Shown piece after piece: positions 13,691 through 21,690 of a DNA stretch of 32,029 nt. This DNA comes from a virus, in the IMG/VR virus record IMGVR_UViG_3300025892_001566, positions 1 to 32,029 of that record; one strand, given 5' to 3'. Below the pieces are notes generated by a model, which saw only the letters and a list, made by a program, of their open reading frames with translations, was not told the DNA's origin and made no database searches. Position 1 is the stretch's first letter. The number at the start of each line of letters is the position of its first letter. The translations under genes and the position numbers were made by a program.

Positions 13691-14379
13691 GAAATAATCA
13701 AACTCCCGATATGCGTATCCGTCTAGATCAGATGGACACAATCTCTCCTATTACACCTCACCAAGAAGATGCTTGGAAAGCGTGGCGTGACGGTGATCAT
13801 CTAGCACTCACTGGTACAGCAGGAACAGGTAAGACATTTCTTGCCATGTATCTTGCACTTGAAGAAGTGATGGACAAAAGTACACCGTATGAGACTCTTC
13901 ACATTATCCGCAGTGTCGTGCCTACACGAGAGATAGGTTATCTGCCTGGTTCTGTAGAAGAGAAACTCAACGCATACACTGGACCATATCGCGCCGCGGC
14001 GACTGAATTGTTTAATGATCCTAAAGCATATGACAAGTTAGTGCATAACAATTATGTTACTTTTGAGTCCACATCCTACATTCGTGGTGTGACATATGAT
14101 AGCAGTATTATTCTTGTTGATGAGATGCAGAACTTAAACTTTCACGAGTTAGACTCTGTGATCACTCGCGTGGGTCAAGCAACCAAGATTATGTTCTGTG
14201 GTGATTATTATCAGTCCGATTTTAAGCAAGAAAAAGATAAATCTGGGGTCAATCAATTTATAAATATCCTAGAGAATATGAAAGCATTTACATGTGTGCA
14301 GTTTGGATGGGAAGATATTGTCCGATCAGATTTTGTGCGTGACTATATCATGACCAAAGAATGGTTAAACATCAAATAA
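13687..14379 (+). CDS. phoH: PhoH-like P-loop ATPase
   Basis: 230 aa. Walker A is GTAGTGKT (43-50). Other landmarks are the R-x-x-V-P-T-R-E-I-G-Y-L-P-G motif characteristic of PhoH, the Walker B ILVDEMQNL, and the sensor region MFCGDYYQSDF. PhoH-like ATPases are common in marine phages and are thought to act on nucleic acids; a link with phosphate starvation is not shown in phages. No fused PIN domain is present. Starts in an ATGA overlap with the gene before it. Confidence 0.92.
   Translation: MRNNQTPDMRIRLDQMDTISPITPHQEDAWKAWRDGDHLALTGTAGTGKTFLAMYLALEEVMDKSTPYETLHIIRSVVPTREIGYLPGSVEEKLNAYTGPYRAAATELFNDPKAYDKLVHNNYVTFESTSYIRGVTYDSSIILVDEMQNLNFHELDSVITRVGQATKIMFCGDYYQSDFKQEKDKSGVNQFINILENMKAFTCVQFGWEDIVRSDFVRDYIMTKEWLNIK
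14259..14266 (+). promoter_or_regulatory. TATAAATA box inside phoH, possible late promoter
   Basis: Third exact TATAAATA, within phoH and 124 bases before the DUF1353 gene. It encodes part of QFINIL, so the match may be chance. If used, it would give late expression of the downstream membrane-protein genes. Confidence 0.35.
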
Positions 14380-14389
14380 GGAGAACTGT

Positions 14390-14971
14390 ATGGATTTAAT
14401 TTTAGATTTAGCGATAACATTTTGGCAATGGGTAATCGTAGGTTGTATTGTTCTGGCTGGCTGGGTATGTACAAAGTTAGACGGACAGGGTGAAGAACGT
14501 GTTGGATTTAAATACGATGAAATGCCCAAGATGTCGCCTTTACCTATTGAGACTGCAAATAAAGGTTTCTGGAAAGGAGTCTGGCTGTGGTTGATGGGTG
14601 TACGTCAGTGGGAAATCGTAGAAGACTGGTACTTCTATCTTGAAGGACAACAGTATGTTGTACCCGCAGGATTCCAATTCGATGGTGCATCCGTACCTAA
14701 GTTTCTTGCCACCTTTCTATCACCCGTCGGTGTATTGCTCATGGGCGGACTAGTCCATGACTATGCATACAAGTATGCTACACTGCGCAAAGCAACCAAG
14801 AAGTATAGCGACATTGGTCCTATCACTCAACAACAAGCAGATGTATATTTCCGTGATATCTGCATTGAAGTCAACGGGTTCAAAGTGTTGAACTATCTCG
14901 CATACTGGTCGCTCCGTCTTGCTGGTTTCGTAGCATGGAATGGTCACAAGAAGAATGGTACTCACATCTAA
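14390..14971 (+). CDS. DUF1353 membrane-anchored protein
   Basis: 193 aa. AAGGAG (14378-14383) precedes the ATG. There is one N-terminal membrane helix (about 6-26, TFWQWVIVGCIVLAGWVC). The DUF1353 core follows: YVVPAGFQFDGASVP, then LLMGGLVHDYAYKY with an invariant-looking His-Asp pair, then ADVYFRDICIEVNGFKV. DUF1353 proteins occur in many tailed phages, often near lysis or tail genes; their activity is unknown although the conserved His/Asp suggests a hydrolase or metal site. It ends in a TAATG junction. Confidence 0.8.
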   Translation: MDLILDLAITFWQWVIVGCIVLAGWVCTKLDGQGEERVGFKYDEMPKMSPLPIETANKGFWKGVWLWLMGVRQWEIVEDWYFYLEGQQYVVPAGFQFDGASVPKFLATFLSPVGVLLMGGLVHDYAYKYATLRKATKKYSDIGPITQQQADVYFRDICIEVNGFKVLNYLAYWSLRLAGFVAWNGHKKNGTHI

Positions 14972-15342
14972 TGTCTGCGCCAACTCCTAGTGAGATTCTC
15001 CGGAGGTGGCAAGAAGATGAAGCACATTATAAGCGCAGATTAAAAAACCTTGACCACAACCCTAAAGATCCCGAGTATCGAATTCCTCCTCAGGGCAATT
15101 TGACGGTTTGTGATATGCAAAGAAAAATTTGGCAGATAATTCATGACGATGATCTGATAAGCATGACTGAACAGGGAAAGGCCGAGTTAGAACATTATTT
15201 GGAAAGAGCGTTTCTTATGGCGAAAAAAATGAACGCTAAATTGAGGCAATACAAATATGACTATGACGATACTTGGTATGCTGAAGAACGAGCAAAAGAA
15301 GCACTCTGGCTTGACGAGTTAAAACACGGAAATAAGGAATAA
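14971..15342 (+). CDS. Conserved hypothetical helical protein
   Basis: 123 aa from ATG 14971, chosen because its ATG overlaps the TAA of the DUF1353 gene in the TAATG pattern used repeatedly here. An in-frame ATG at 14935 would overlap by 37 bases. The N-terminus is APTPSEILRRWQEDEAHYKRR, the rest is rich in charged and aromatic residues and helical (LEHYLERAFLMAKKMNAKL), and one Cys is present. No domain recognised and no membrane segment. Confidence 0.55.
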   Translation: MSAPTPSEILRRWQEDEAHYKRRLKNLDHNPKDPEYRIPPQGNLTVCDMQRKIWQIIHDDDLISMTEQGKAELEHYLERAFLMAKKMNAKLRQYKYDYDDTWYAEERAKEALWLDELKHGNKE

Positions 15343-15344
15343 AA

Positions 15345-15506
15345 ATGAAATACGCAAAAAAACTTTTAGGCGAACGTACAACTATGGACGGCATTGTTAT
15401 CTGTGCTGTATGTGGTATGGTTATTTTATTTGGTGGTCTTGCTAAGATGTTAGCATGGGGCGGATTAGCATATGGCGCATGGACATTATTTAAAACTGAG
15501 AAATAA
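15345..15506 (+). CDS. 53-aa small membrane protein
   Basis: Starts two bases after the previous stop and ends at 15506. MKYAKKLLGERTTMDG is followed by a long hydrophobic stretch (about 17-47, VICAVCGMVILFGGLAKMLAWGG broken by a Lys) that can form one or two membrane helices, and a short charged tail. I recall very similar small proteins in marine T4-like phages. A holin-like role is conceivable but not supported by more than size and hydrophobicity. Confidence 0.65.
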   Translation: MKYAKKLLGERTTMDGIVICAVCGMVILFGGLAKMLAWGGLAYGAWTLFKTEK

Positions 15507-15522
15507 ATAATGCGAAGTTATT

Positions 15523-16326
15523 ATGAGTCTCCAAGGATTTGAAACAAAGCCAGGCACTGATCACATCGTCCGAGGCTTGGTAAAAAGCGCAAAAGGTACC
15601 ATGTACAAGCGCACTGGACCTGTTGTTGATATGTGGGAACGAACTGAGTGGGAAGCAGGATACAATTACGAAGATCCTATTGCGGTCTTTGGCATTCTGC
15701 GTGGCACTGCCGATCTTATCAAGCAAGCAAAGACCTGGTACTATTTTGATCATGCTTACATTGCAGGCAACAAACACGGCAAAACATTCCTAGGCGAACC
15801 CATCTATAGACTCACGAAGAACTGGTATCATGTCAGGGAAATTCAAAAAATGGACAAGAGCGCAGACGCTCGCATTGCCAAGTATAAGGGCAAGTACGAG
15901 ATAAAGCCTTGGCAACGAGACGGTAAATATATTCTTGTATGTCCACCGACACCTAATATGGAACACCAGTTTAATAAGAAAAATTGGCTCAATACCACGT
16001 TACAAACTCTTCAAAAATATAGCGACAGACCTATACTCATTCGTGACAAATATTCAGAGAAATCTTTGAGTGACGATTTAAAGAATGCATATGCCATGGT
16101 GTCATGCACGACGGCGGTATGTATTGATGCTATTCTTACAGGTGTACCTAGTTTTTGTGATGACATAGCAGTAGGACGTCCTATGTCGCTTACGGACTTT
16201 AGTAAAATAGAAACTCCTTACTATCCAGACGACCGGCAAGAATGGATATATACATTACTAACACATCAATTTACGATGTCTGAAATAAAAAATGGTACTG
16301 CGTGGAATATAGTTAATGGCTTATAA
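15523..16326 (+). CDS. GT-B-like glycosyltransferase or capsule-synthesis-like protein
   Basis: 267 aa. YILVCPPTPNMEHQF opens a Rossmann-like second half, and AYAMVSCTTAVCIDAILTGVPSFCDD reads like the nucleotide-sugar-binding segment of GT-B enzymes and capsule transferases (a gap with conserved small residues, then G-x-P). WYYFDHAYIAGN in the first half is like the start of capsule or polysaccharide export-linked enzymes. It is the first gene of the glycan island and overlaps the next gene by 11 bases. Enzyme class plausible, donor and acceptor unknown. Confidence 0.5.
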   Translation: MSLQGFETKPGTDHIVRGLVKSAKGTMYKRTGPVVDMWERTEWEAGYNYEDPIAVFGILRGTADLIKQAKTWYYFDHAYIAGNKHGKTFLGEPIYRLTKNWYHVREIQKMDKSADARIAKYKGKYEIKPWQRDGKYILVCPPTPNMEHQFNKKNWLNTTLQTLQKYSDRPILIRDKYSEKSLSDDLKNAYAMVSCTTAVCIDAILTGVPSFCDDIAVGRPMSLTDFSKIETPYYPDDRQEWIYTLLTHQFTMSEIKNGTAWNIVNGL

Positions 16327-16957
16327 TGAACTCAATCTGGGTCTTCTAAAGGACTACGTTTCCTCCTCTTACAATCTTGCTGACACAATGGCACTTCTAT
16401 TGTGTAATAAGAATGGTCGTTACTTAGAGATAGGCGCGCACAAGCCTATCAAAGCCAATAACACCGCACTGCTAGAACTCAATGGTTGGAATGGTATCAG
16501 TCTTGAACTGAGCCAGAGAATGAAAAAGATATGGGCTGATGCAGGACGAAAACCTACAATAGTTATTGCTGACGCCATCACGTATGATTATGATGGACTG
16601 ACCGACAAAGAGTTTGACTTCATTCAGTACGATATAGATCCTGCGGTGAATACGTTCAAGGTCTTTTATAACACAATGAAAGCGAACTTATCAACCAAAT
16701 TTATTACCTATGAGCATGACCTCTATAGAGACTCGGGTCACAGTGCCTTTAAGTCTCAGGCACGTGATATGCTACATAGAAGAGGTTATAAAACTTTATT
16801 TGAAGATGTACCCGTGTTAGATGGACCTCGTTATATCCATGAAGACTGGTACGTAAGAGAAGATACTTTTGTTCCATTTGATCATAAGACATGGTACTCA
16901 TGGGCGTCAGAGTATAGAACACATTTTGTTCCACACACAAGGAAATTAGTTAGATGA
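16316..16957 (+). CDS. FkbM-like SAM methyltransferase
   Basis: 213 aa. Motif I is RYLEIGAHKPIKANNT (about 35-50), then GWNGISLELS places the acidic residue that binds SAM ribose. DFIQYDIDPAVNTF and KFITYEHDLYRD complete the pattern, close to FkbM-type sugar methyltransferases that act on surface polysaccharides. It overlaps the upstream gene by 11 bases and the downstream gene by 4, so it is part of the same transcript. Confidence 0.65.
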   Translation: MAYNELNLGLLKDYVSSSYNLADTMALLLCNKNGRYLEIGAHKPIKANNTALLELNGWNGISLELSQRMKKIWADAGRKPTIVIADAITYDYDGLTDKEFDFIQYDIDPAVNTFKVFYNTMKANLSTKFITYEHDLYRDSGHSAFKSQARDMLHRRGYKTLFEDVPVLDGPRYIHEDWYVREDTFVPFDHKTWYSWASEYRTHFVPHTRKLVR

Positions 16958-17148
16958 CAAGTATTAACGAAGCGATGAGAGTTTATCTTGAAGGCAAAAG
17001 AGCCTATCATGTTATGAACTGGCATACGTTTACAGCGAATCCCGTCGGTGTTGCCGAGCATGGTGATTTTATGGAAACGTTAGAGAAAGAACTAGAGCAT
17101 ATCGCCAAGTATGACGAACTGCTCGCTACCCTGGAGAAGTTACAATGA
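16954..17148 (+). CDS. 64-aa conserved small phage protein
   Basis: Helical, with a Trp/His-rich start (KRAYHVMNWHTF) and an acidic/Leu tail (TLEKELEHIAKYDELLATLEKL). ATGA overlaps on both sides couple it to a methyltransferase gene and to the lysozyme. I recall similar tails (KYDELLA-type) in marine phage small proteins. No function known; given the position before the endolysin it might assist or regulate lysis, but nothing in the sequence proves that. Confidence 0.55.
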   Translation: MTSINEAMRVYLEGKRAYHVMNWHTFTANPVGVAEHGDFMETLEKELEHIAKYDELLATLEKLQ

Positions 17149-17591
17149 ACAGAGAAGAAGTATTTGAAACCTTAAAAATAGATGAAGGAGTCAAGTATGA
17201 AGTTTATGCCGACCACCTCGGATACCACACTTTTGGTGTCGGGCACCTCGTTACAAATGAAGATCCCGAATGGGGTGACTCGTTTGGGACTGTCGTCTCC
17301 GAAGAAAGAGTATGGGAATGTTTTGAAAAAGACCTTGATACCTCAATCAGTGAGTGTCACGCTTTATACGGCGAAGGGGACTTTGACGCATTTCCCGAAG
17401 AGGTCCAACAGATATTGGTCAACATGATGTTCAACATGGGTCGAACACGATTGTCTAAATTCAAGAACATGAACAAAGCAATTGAGGCAGGCGACTGGGC
17501 AAAAGCGGCAGTTGAAGGGCGTGATTCACGTTGGCACAAGCAAGTAACAAATCGGGCTGAACGTCTGATGGTTAGATTAGAGAACGTTTAA
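17145..17591 (+). CDS. T4-type lysozyme, endolysin (GH24)
   Basis: 148 aa. Cleaves the N-acetylmuramic acid-N-acetylglucosamine bond in peptidoglycan. The catalytic set Glu14, Asp23 and Thr29 has the same spacing as T4 lysozyme E11, D20 and T26, within LKIDEGVKYEVYADHLG, followed by HTFGVGH. The C-terminal lobe is VNMMFNMGRTRLSKF then RDSRWHKQVTNRAERL. No signal peptide, so a holin would be needed to reach the wall. It lies 9 kb from the spanins and not beside them. Confidence 0.93.
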   Translation: MNREEVFETLKIDEGVKYEVYADHLGYHTFGVGHLVTNEDPEWGDSFGTVVSEERVWECFEKDLDTSISECHALYGEGDFDAFPEEVQQILVNMMFNMGRTRLSKFKNMNKAIEAGDWAKAAVEGRDSRWHKQVTNRAERLMVRLENV

Positions 17592-17602
17592 GAAGAAGTG
17601 AC

Positions 17603-17740
17603 ATGGCAAAGTATGGTAAATTTGATCCGCGAAACAAGAAGCGAACTAAAGATAAATATAGAAGTGAGACTAAGCGGTCTAAACCTGTGAATAAAAAACC
17701 AACATCAGTTGAGGACTATGAACAGATTAAAACTGCGTGA
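17603..17740 (+). CDS. 45-aa basic peptide
   Basis: Starts 12 bases after the lysozyme stop. The sequence MAKYGKFDPRNKKRTKDKYR and then SETKRSKPVNKKP is strongly basic, and the KYGKFDPRNKKR start is one I recall in marine phages. Probably binds nucleic acid or is a small head protein; not proven. The last 23 bases overlap the start of the next gene. Confidence 0.6.
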   Translation: MAKYGKFDPRNKKRTKDKYRSETKRSKPVNKKPTSVEDYEQIKTA

Positions 17741-17873
17741 TCCAAACGGTGCTAATTGGTACTTGTTTGATCAAACAATAAATTTTGCAGGTCGCTCTGG
17801 TGTGGGTGATGTGATGCTTGGTCTCAACACCGCATTTTATTGTTCGTATGTTTTAAAAAAAAAGTTACTCTAA
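17718..17873 (+). CDS. N-terminal part of a split glycosyltransferase-like gene
   Basis: 51 codons from ATG 17718, with GAGGA just upstream. It ends in Lys-Lys-Lys-Leu-Leu and a TAA straight after a run of nine A. The last residues before the run (SGVGDVMLGLNTAFYCSYVL) correspond to the GLGD start of the glycosyltransferase-like protein at 22282. The matching remainder continues in the -1 frame from 17855 on. It is therefore either the short product of a programmed frameshift or one piece of a gene broken by a single-base deletion. On its own, 51 aa is too short to be an enzyme. Confidence 0.6.
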   Translation: MNRLKLRDPNGANWYLFDQTINFAGRSGVGDVMLGLNTAFYCSYVLKKKLL

Positions 17874-18580
17874 ACTTTTACTGGCCTAACGACAAAGACT
17901 GGACGTTTCACTTTGAAGATCCACAAACATTAGTGGAACAACAGAAGTATCTGCATAGTCGGATGCATGGCTATGATACTGTAGATGTTGAAGTGAATAA
18001 TATCTTCAACGCAGACACGAGTTTTCTTGAGGGTGCATTACACTCTGGTATTGAGAATAAGTTTGGCTATAGAGTTCTCCACAATATCAACACATGGTTC
18101 TTTCGTGAACAATTTCTGAACGTACCTGTTGTTGACAATCTGGTCGTGATATGGAGAACAAAGTGGATTGATTCTAAATATCCTCTGTTCAAAGATAGTT
18201 ATGACGCTTCATATTGGGATCTAATCATACCTATTCTAAAGATGAAGGGATATAATGTAGTAGAGGTCACTCATCGCACACCCATAAGCGAAGTCTTTTA
18301 TTTGATCAGTCGGTGTAGGTTCGTGGTAGCCTACAACGGCATGTATCACTATCTTTCCAAGAATCTGATTAAGCCTATGATCGTATTAGGCAATTCTAAA
18401 ATAATCCGAACACATAATCCACAAGCAATGTATTTCTATTCACCTGAAGAAGATGAAACTCCAAGAGCGTTATTAGATTATCTGATAGATATAGATAAGA
18501 ATCTACCGTTAATGGAAGAAAAGGTGAAGGGTATTAAAGAAAGATTATATCCTAAAATATATGGCAAAAAATATGCTTAA
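17840..18580 (+). CDS. Main part of a split GT-B-like glycosyltransferase
   Basis: The frame opens at a TTG inside the upstream gene without a ribosome site, so it probably depends on the -1 slip at the A9 tract. Joined to the 17718 frame it gives about 287 aa, a sensible enzyme length. After the junction come VTLNFYWPND, then a middle domain, then SEVFYLISRCRFVVAYNGMYHYLSKNLIKPMIVLGNS split by a Gly. The latter resembles the donor-binding segment of ADP-heptose/GT9-type enzymes and of the neighbour at 22282 (FVGVNSGMFCFSW). Downstream it overlaps a GT25 gene by 20 bases. The enzyme class is inferred. Confidence 0.6.
   Translation: MFVCFKKKVTLNFYWPNDKDWTFHFEDPQTLVEQQKYLHSRMHGYDTVDVEVNNIFNADTSFLEGALHSGIENKFGYRVLHNINTWFFREQFLNVPVVDNLVVIWRTKWIDSKYPLFKDSYDASYWDLIIPILKMKGYNVVEVTHRTPISEVFYLISRCRFVVAYNGMYHYLSKNLIKPMIVLGNSKIIRTHNPQAMYFYSPEEDETPRALLDYLIDIDKNLPLMEEKVKGIKERLYPKIYGKKYA
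17855..17864 (+). other. A9 tract with A-AAA-AAG slippery heptamer
   Basis: Nine A (17855-17863) followed by G. In the frame of the 17718 gene the codons are AAA AAG preceded by A, the classic bacterial -1 frameshift heptamer (as in dnaX, from memory). A -1 slip there joins the 51-aa frame to the 17840-18580 frame with no gap in homology. A tract of ten A would also join them. No stimulating stem-loop or internal Shine-Dalgarno sequence was evident. Confidence 0.6.
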
Positions 18581-19166
18581 ATGCGCAGTAGGTATGATTC
18601 ATCTTCCTGATGATCCTATATCACAGACATATAAAAATCTTGTATCACAGTCATGGATAAACGATGGCTTTACTCTGAGTTATTATCCTGGCATAACACC
18701 GGCTGACTTAGAGACAATAGAAAAACCTCTCACCTTTGGTCTCAAGGCGAATGGTAGAAACAAAGGTAATCCTCTGACAGATACCGAGAAAGCAATATGG
18801 TACAGTCACCGAATGATGTGGAACTATGCCAGCAAGAAAGCCAATCCTCTTATTGTTATAGAACACGATGCTCTGTTGCTAAAACATTTAGATGTATCCT
18901 CTATTAAACGACATCCTATTGTGGGCATATGTCACTGTAGTCTTTTATCAAAGAATCATGAGAGAGGTTATCGTATCTCAGCAGGAGGCGCATACATTGT
19001 TACACCTCGTATGGCAAGAAAAATGATAGCACAAATTCCTAAAGAAATTACTTTTAATAGTGACGCATTTATTCACAATTATATCACCCGATATGGTGTT
19101 TTTGAACACGAGTCTGTCACACAATTGTACTTGCCTGACGTAGGAAGTACAATTCAACATGACTGA
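18561..19166 (+). CDS. Family 25 (LPS-type) glycosyltransferase
   Basis: 201 aa; an ATG four codons in (18573) is an alternative start. Landmarks are LTDTEKAIWYSHRMMW, where GT25 enzymes have the acceptor-side ExAxxxSH pattern, then PLIVIEHDALL with the E-x-D metal site, and RISAGGAYIVTPRMARKMI, the G-x-Y-x-[VI]-[TS] segment typical of GT25. Such enzymes add galactose or similar sugars to LPS cores. Two relatives lie at 23031 and 25381 in the same island. Confidence 0.75.
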   Translation: MAKNMLKCAVGMIHLPDDPISQTYKNLVSQSWINDGFTLSYYPGITPADLETIEKPLTFGLKANGRNKGNPLTDTEKAIWYSHRMMWNYASKKANPLIVIEHDALLLKHLDVSSIKRHPIVGICHCSLLSKNHERGYRISAGGAYIVTPRMARKMIAQIPKEITFNSDAFIHNYITRYGVFEHESVTQLYLPDVGSTIQHD

Positions 19167-19851
19167 TTTTCAAGTATTCATAGGCTGGGATCCAAGAGAG
19201 AACGATGCATTTGAGGTAGCAAGAGCCTCAATTCTTGAGTATGCGCCTGACGTTCAAGTAACGCCTATTGTGCGCAGTGAACTAGAAGACTCTGGTCTGT
19301 ATGACAGACACCATGACACCCTAGGAACATCTGAGTTCACGATCACACGATTCTTCGTGCCTTATTTAAGTCGTTATGAAGGGTTGTCTTTGTTCATGGA
19401 TTGTGATATACTATGTACAACGGACATCAGAGAGATACTTAAAGAAGTTAATCCAGAAAATGCTGTAAGTTGTGTTCAGCATGACTACACACCTAAGACG
19501 ACAGTAAAGATGGACGGTCAATCTCAGCATAACTATCCTAGAAAGAACTGGTCATCTGTCATGGTGTTTAACAATGCCAAGTGTAAGATCCTGACACCTG
19601 ATATCGTGAATAGTGCGACCCCTAAATATCTGCACAGAATGTATTGGGCATCAAGCATAGGCAAGTTAAGTCACACATGGAACTATCTTGCAGGTTATTA
19701 TGATGATATTGAACTACCCAACATCATTCATTATACAGATGGTGGCCCTTGGTTCAAAGGCTATGAGCATTGTGATTTTGCGAATGAGTGGATAAATTTT
19801 TATGAAAAGATTAATATATCAAGTAAGAGTGGGAGAAAGTCGCAACAGTAA
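19159..19851 (+). CDS. GT-A glycosyltransferase, GT8-like
   Basis: 230 aa. Opens with FQVFIGWDPREND, a typical GT8-like strand, then TRFFVPYLSRYEGLSLFMDCDILC with the D-x-D motif (DCD). WSSVMVFNNAKC matches the N-x-G/V-MVFN step, and ELPNIIHYTDGGPWF provides the late His and Gly-Pro-W motif. Strongly like GT8 family enzymes that use UDP-sugars. It ends in a 50-base overlap with the next gene, longer than usual here, so the last residues may be dispensable. Confidence 0.75.
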   Translation: MTDFQVFIGWDPRENDAFEVARASILEYAPDVQVTPIVRSELEDSGLYDRHHDTLGTSEFTITRFFVPYLSRYEGLSLFMDCDILCTTDIREILKEVNPENAVSCVQHDYTPKTTVKMDGQSQHNYPRKNWSSVMVFNNAKCKILTPDIVNSATPKYLHRMYWASSIGKLSHTWNYLAGYYDDIELPNIIHYTDGGPWFKGYEHCDFANEWINFYEKINISSKSGRKSQQ

Positions 19852-20590
19852 GTTGTACGACACCTGTATTACTTCAGTCAAAAACTATTGTGACAGACAC
19901 TCTATTGATCATTATGTTCTCAGATCACCACGTCTGCGTATAGCACCTGATCCTTTTACCTCTAACAGAAGCCAAGAGTCGCATCAAAAACATGGTGGAT
20001 ATTTGCCTATCTATGAGAAAGAGAATGCGTTTGATCTCATGGATGAATATGATCAAATTTGTATTGTAGACGCTGACATCTATATCCGAGAAGACGCACC
20101 CAATATATTTGATGATTTTGGTACTGACAAAGCATGGGGATCTGTTGCAGAACGAGAGATGCCTATTACTAAAGAGTACAAGCAAAAGATTGTCAATTAC
20201 TCTCAAATGCAGTATCGGACATTGCATCCAAATCCTAACTTCAAGCCTAATAATCTTGGCTTTGAGTTCTACAACATGGGTATGATACTGATCAATTCAA
20301 AACTGTTTAAGCCTTATCTCAAGGGTCAGTCTGCGAGTCAGTTCATACGCCGCTTTGAGTTTCAGAAGTTTGTTGATGGTCAAGGCGCATGGAAATGGAG
20401 CACCGATCAGACATTGCTCAACTACTTTCTAAAGAGAGACAAAGTGCCTGTCAAACACATGAACTTCAAGTGGAATGGTCTGTTCACTGCCAACACCAAG
20501 ATAACCGAGTGTCATTTTGTGCATTTCTTTTTAAAGGATAAACTGCCTAATCGTGGCGAAAACGTAGACGAACTAATGAAACTGATATGA
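19802..20590 (+). CDS. GT-A glycosyltransferase, paralog of the gene at 5469
   Basis: 262 aa. MKRLIYQVRVGESRN echoes the MKKLIYQYYLMDD start of the 5469 gene. The D-x-D site is QICIVDADIYIRED (about 85-98), and FYNMGMILINSKLF is the NxG(V/M) step. KWSTDQTLLNYFL and ECHFVHFF resemble the later acidic and His elements of GT8-like enzymes. It begins inside the gene upstream and ends in ATGA with a radical SAM gene. The donor is unknown. Confidence 0.72.
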   Translation: MKRLIYQVRVGESRNSKLYDTCITSVKNYCDRHSIDHYVLRSPRLRIAPDPFTSNRSQESHQKHGGYLPIYEKENAFDLMDEYDQICIVDADIYIREDAPNIFDDFGTDKAWGSVAEREMPITKEYKQKIVNYSQMQYRTLHPNPNFKPNNLGFEFYNMGMILINSKLFKPYLKGQSASQFIRRFEFQKFVDGQGAWKWSTDQTLLNYFLKRDKVPVKHMNFKWNGLFTANTKITECHFVHFFLKDKLPNRGENVDELMKLI

Positions 20591-21690
20591 ACTTCGAAGA
20601 AAAAACACAAAAATATAGTACATGGGGTGACAAGTATCTCCAACACACCGATGTCTTACACTCTATCCAATATGAAGACACGTTCAAACCTATAACGGTT
20701 CAATTGTGTCCTGTTGAGATGTGTGATAGTGACTGTCCGTTCTGTTCAGTTGCGGCACGACCACTCAAGAGTTATATCAAGTGGGACGAGATGGTCCAGT
20801 TGTGTGCTGACTTTAAGCGCCTCGGTGCCAAAGCAGTAGAGATTACCGGTGGTGGTAATCCTTTACTGTATCGTGATAAAGAAGCAGGTAAAGATATCAA
20901 TGATGTCATTGAATTGTTTGGCATGGAAGGGTTTGATATCGGCATCATTACCAACACAGAAAAACTAGAGCGACATCTAAACCCTAAGTTGTATAACTTC
21001 ATCAACTGGATACGAATCTCTCTAATCAAATTAGATGAGGGCAAAGATCCTGAAGACTATGATTTTGGATCATTTCCTAGAGATCGTATGGGGCTATCTT
21101 ATATCATCTATGATGGTAACGATAAACCGGATGTGCTGTCACGTACAGGACGAGTCTACTCAGGCACGACCAAAGAAACGATTCAGCGAATCGCTCGTGT
21201 GATTGAATTGAATCCGAAGATCAAGTTTTGCAGGATTGCAGGCAACGCCTTAATAGAAGGTGCGCAGATAGAAATACAGAACAAATATCGTGAGGTAGTG
21301 ACTGAACTAGACACACTTAATAAATTCTTCATCAAGGATATATGGGGTGACACTCATGCGTTTGATGCTGGTTGTTATGTAGGTCTTACACGTCCTTACA
21401 TTGCACCACATCCAGATGGCGGTGATTATCAAGTGTATGTCTGCACGAGTCACGTTTTAGAGAAGAGAACCTACGATCTAGATTTTAGTCTTGGATCCAT
21501 TCAAGATGTGATAAAGATTTGGGATGATTGCAACAAGCGGTATGCCATCAAAGGTGTGCCCTACGAGATTCGTGGTGCAGGTGACGGCGGTTGGTCAGAT
21601 GCTTGCTCAACGTGTTTGTACTATAACAATAACCGATTGCTACATACAGTGGCTCAACCTATGGATTATGATGATAGGAATTTCGCATGA
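20587..21690 (+). CDS. Radical SAM enzyme with C-terminal cysteine domain
   Basis: 367 aa. The CxxxCxxC triad Cys46/Cys50/Cys53 (CDSDCPFC) binds the [4Fe-4S] cluster that cleaves SAM. EITGGGNPLLYRD is the G-G-[NE]-P SAM-binding segment. Extra Cys residues toward the end (a CYVGL, a CTSH and a CSTCLYY) suggest an additional cluster like SPASM/Twitch domains. Such enzymes modify peptides, sugars or cofactors. Within a glycan island a sugar-directed reaction is possible, but the substrate is not evident. It overlaps its neighbours by four bases on each side. Confidence 0.85.
   Translation: MNFEEKTQKYSTWGDKYLQHTDVLHSIQYEDTFKPITVQLCPVEMCDSDCPFCSVAARPLKSYIKWDEMVQLCADFKRLGAKAVEITGGGNPLLYRDKEAGKDINDVIELFGMEGFDIGIITNTEKLERHLNPKLYNFINWIRISLIKLDEGKDPEDYDFGSFPRDRMGLSYIIYDGNDKPDVLSRTGRVYSGTTKETIQRIARVIELNPKIKFCRIAGNALIEGAQIEIQNKYREVVTELDTLNKFFIKDIWGDTHAFDAGCYVGLTRPYIAPHPDGGDYQVYVCTSHVLEKRTYDLDFSLGSIQDVIKIWDDCNKRYAIKGVPYEIRGAGDGGWSDACSTCLYYNNNRLLHTVAQPMDYDDRNFA

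Noticed and set aside
14935-14970. Earlier ATG for the 14971 gene
   Set aside because: It adds 12 residues overlapping DUF1353, whereas the TAATG junction at 14971 matches the pattern used by many neighbours.
15510-15542. Ten-codon frame MRSYYESPRI just before the glycan island
   Set aside because: Too short and lacking a ribosome site; the ATG at 15523 of the real gene falls inside it. A leader peptide cannot be excluded but is not supported.
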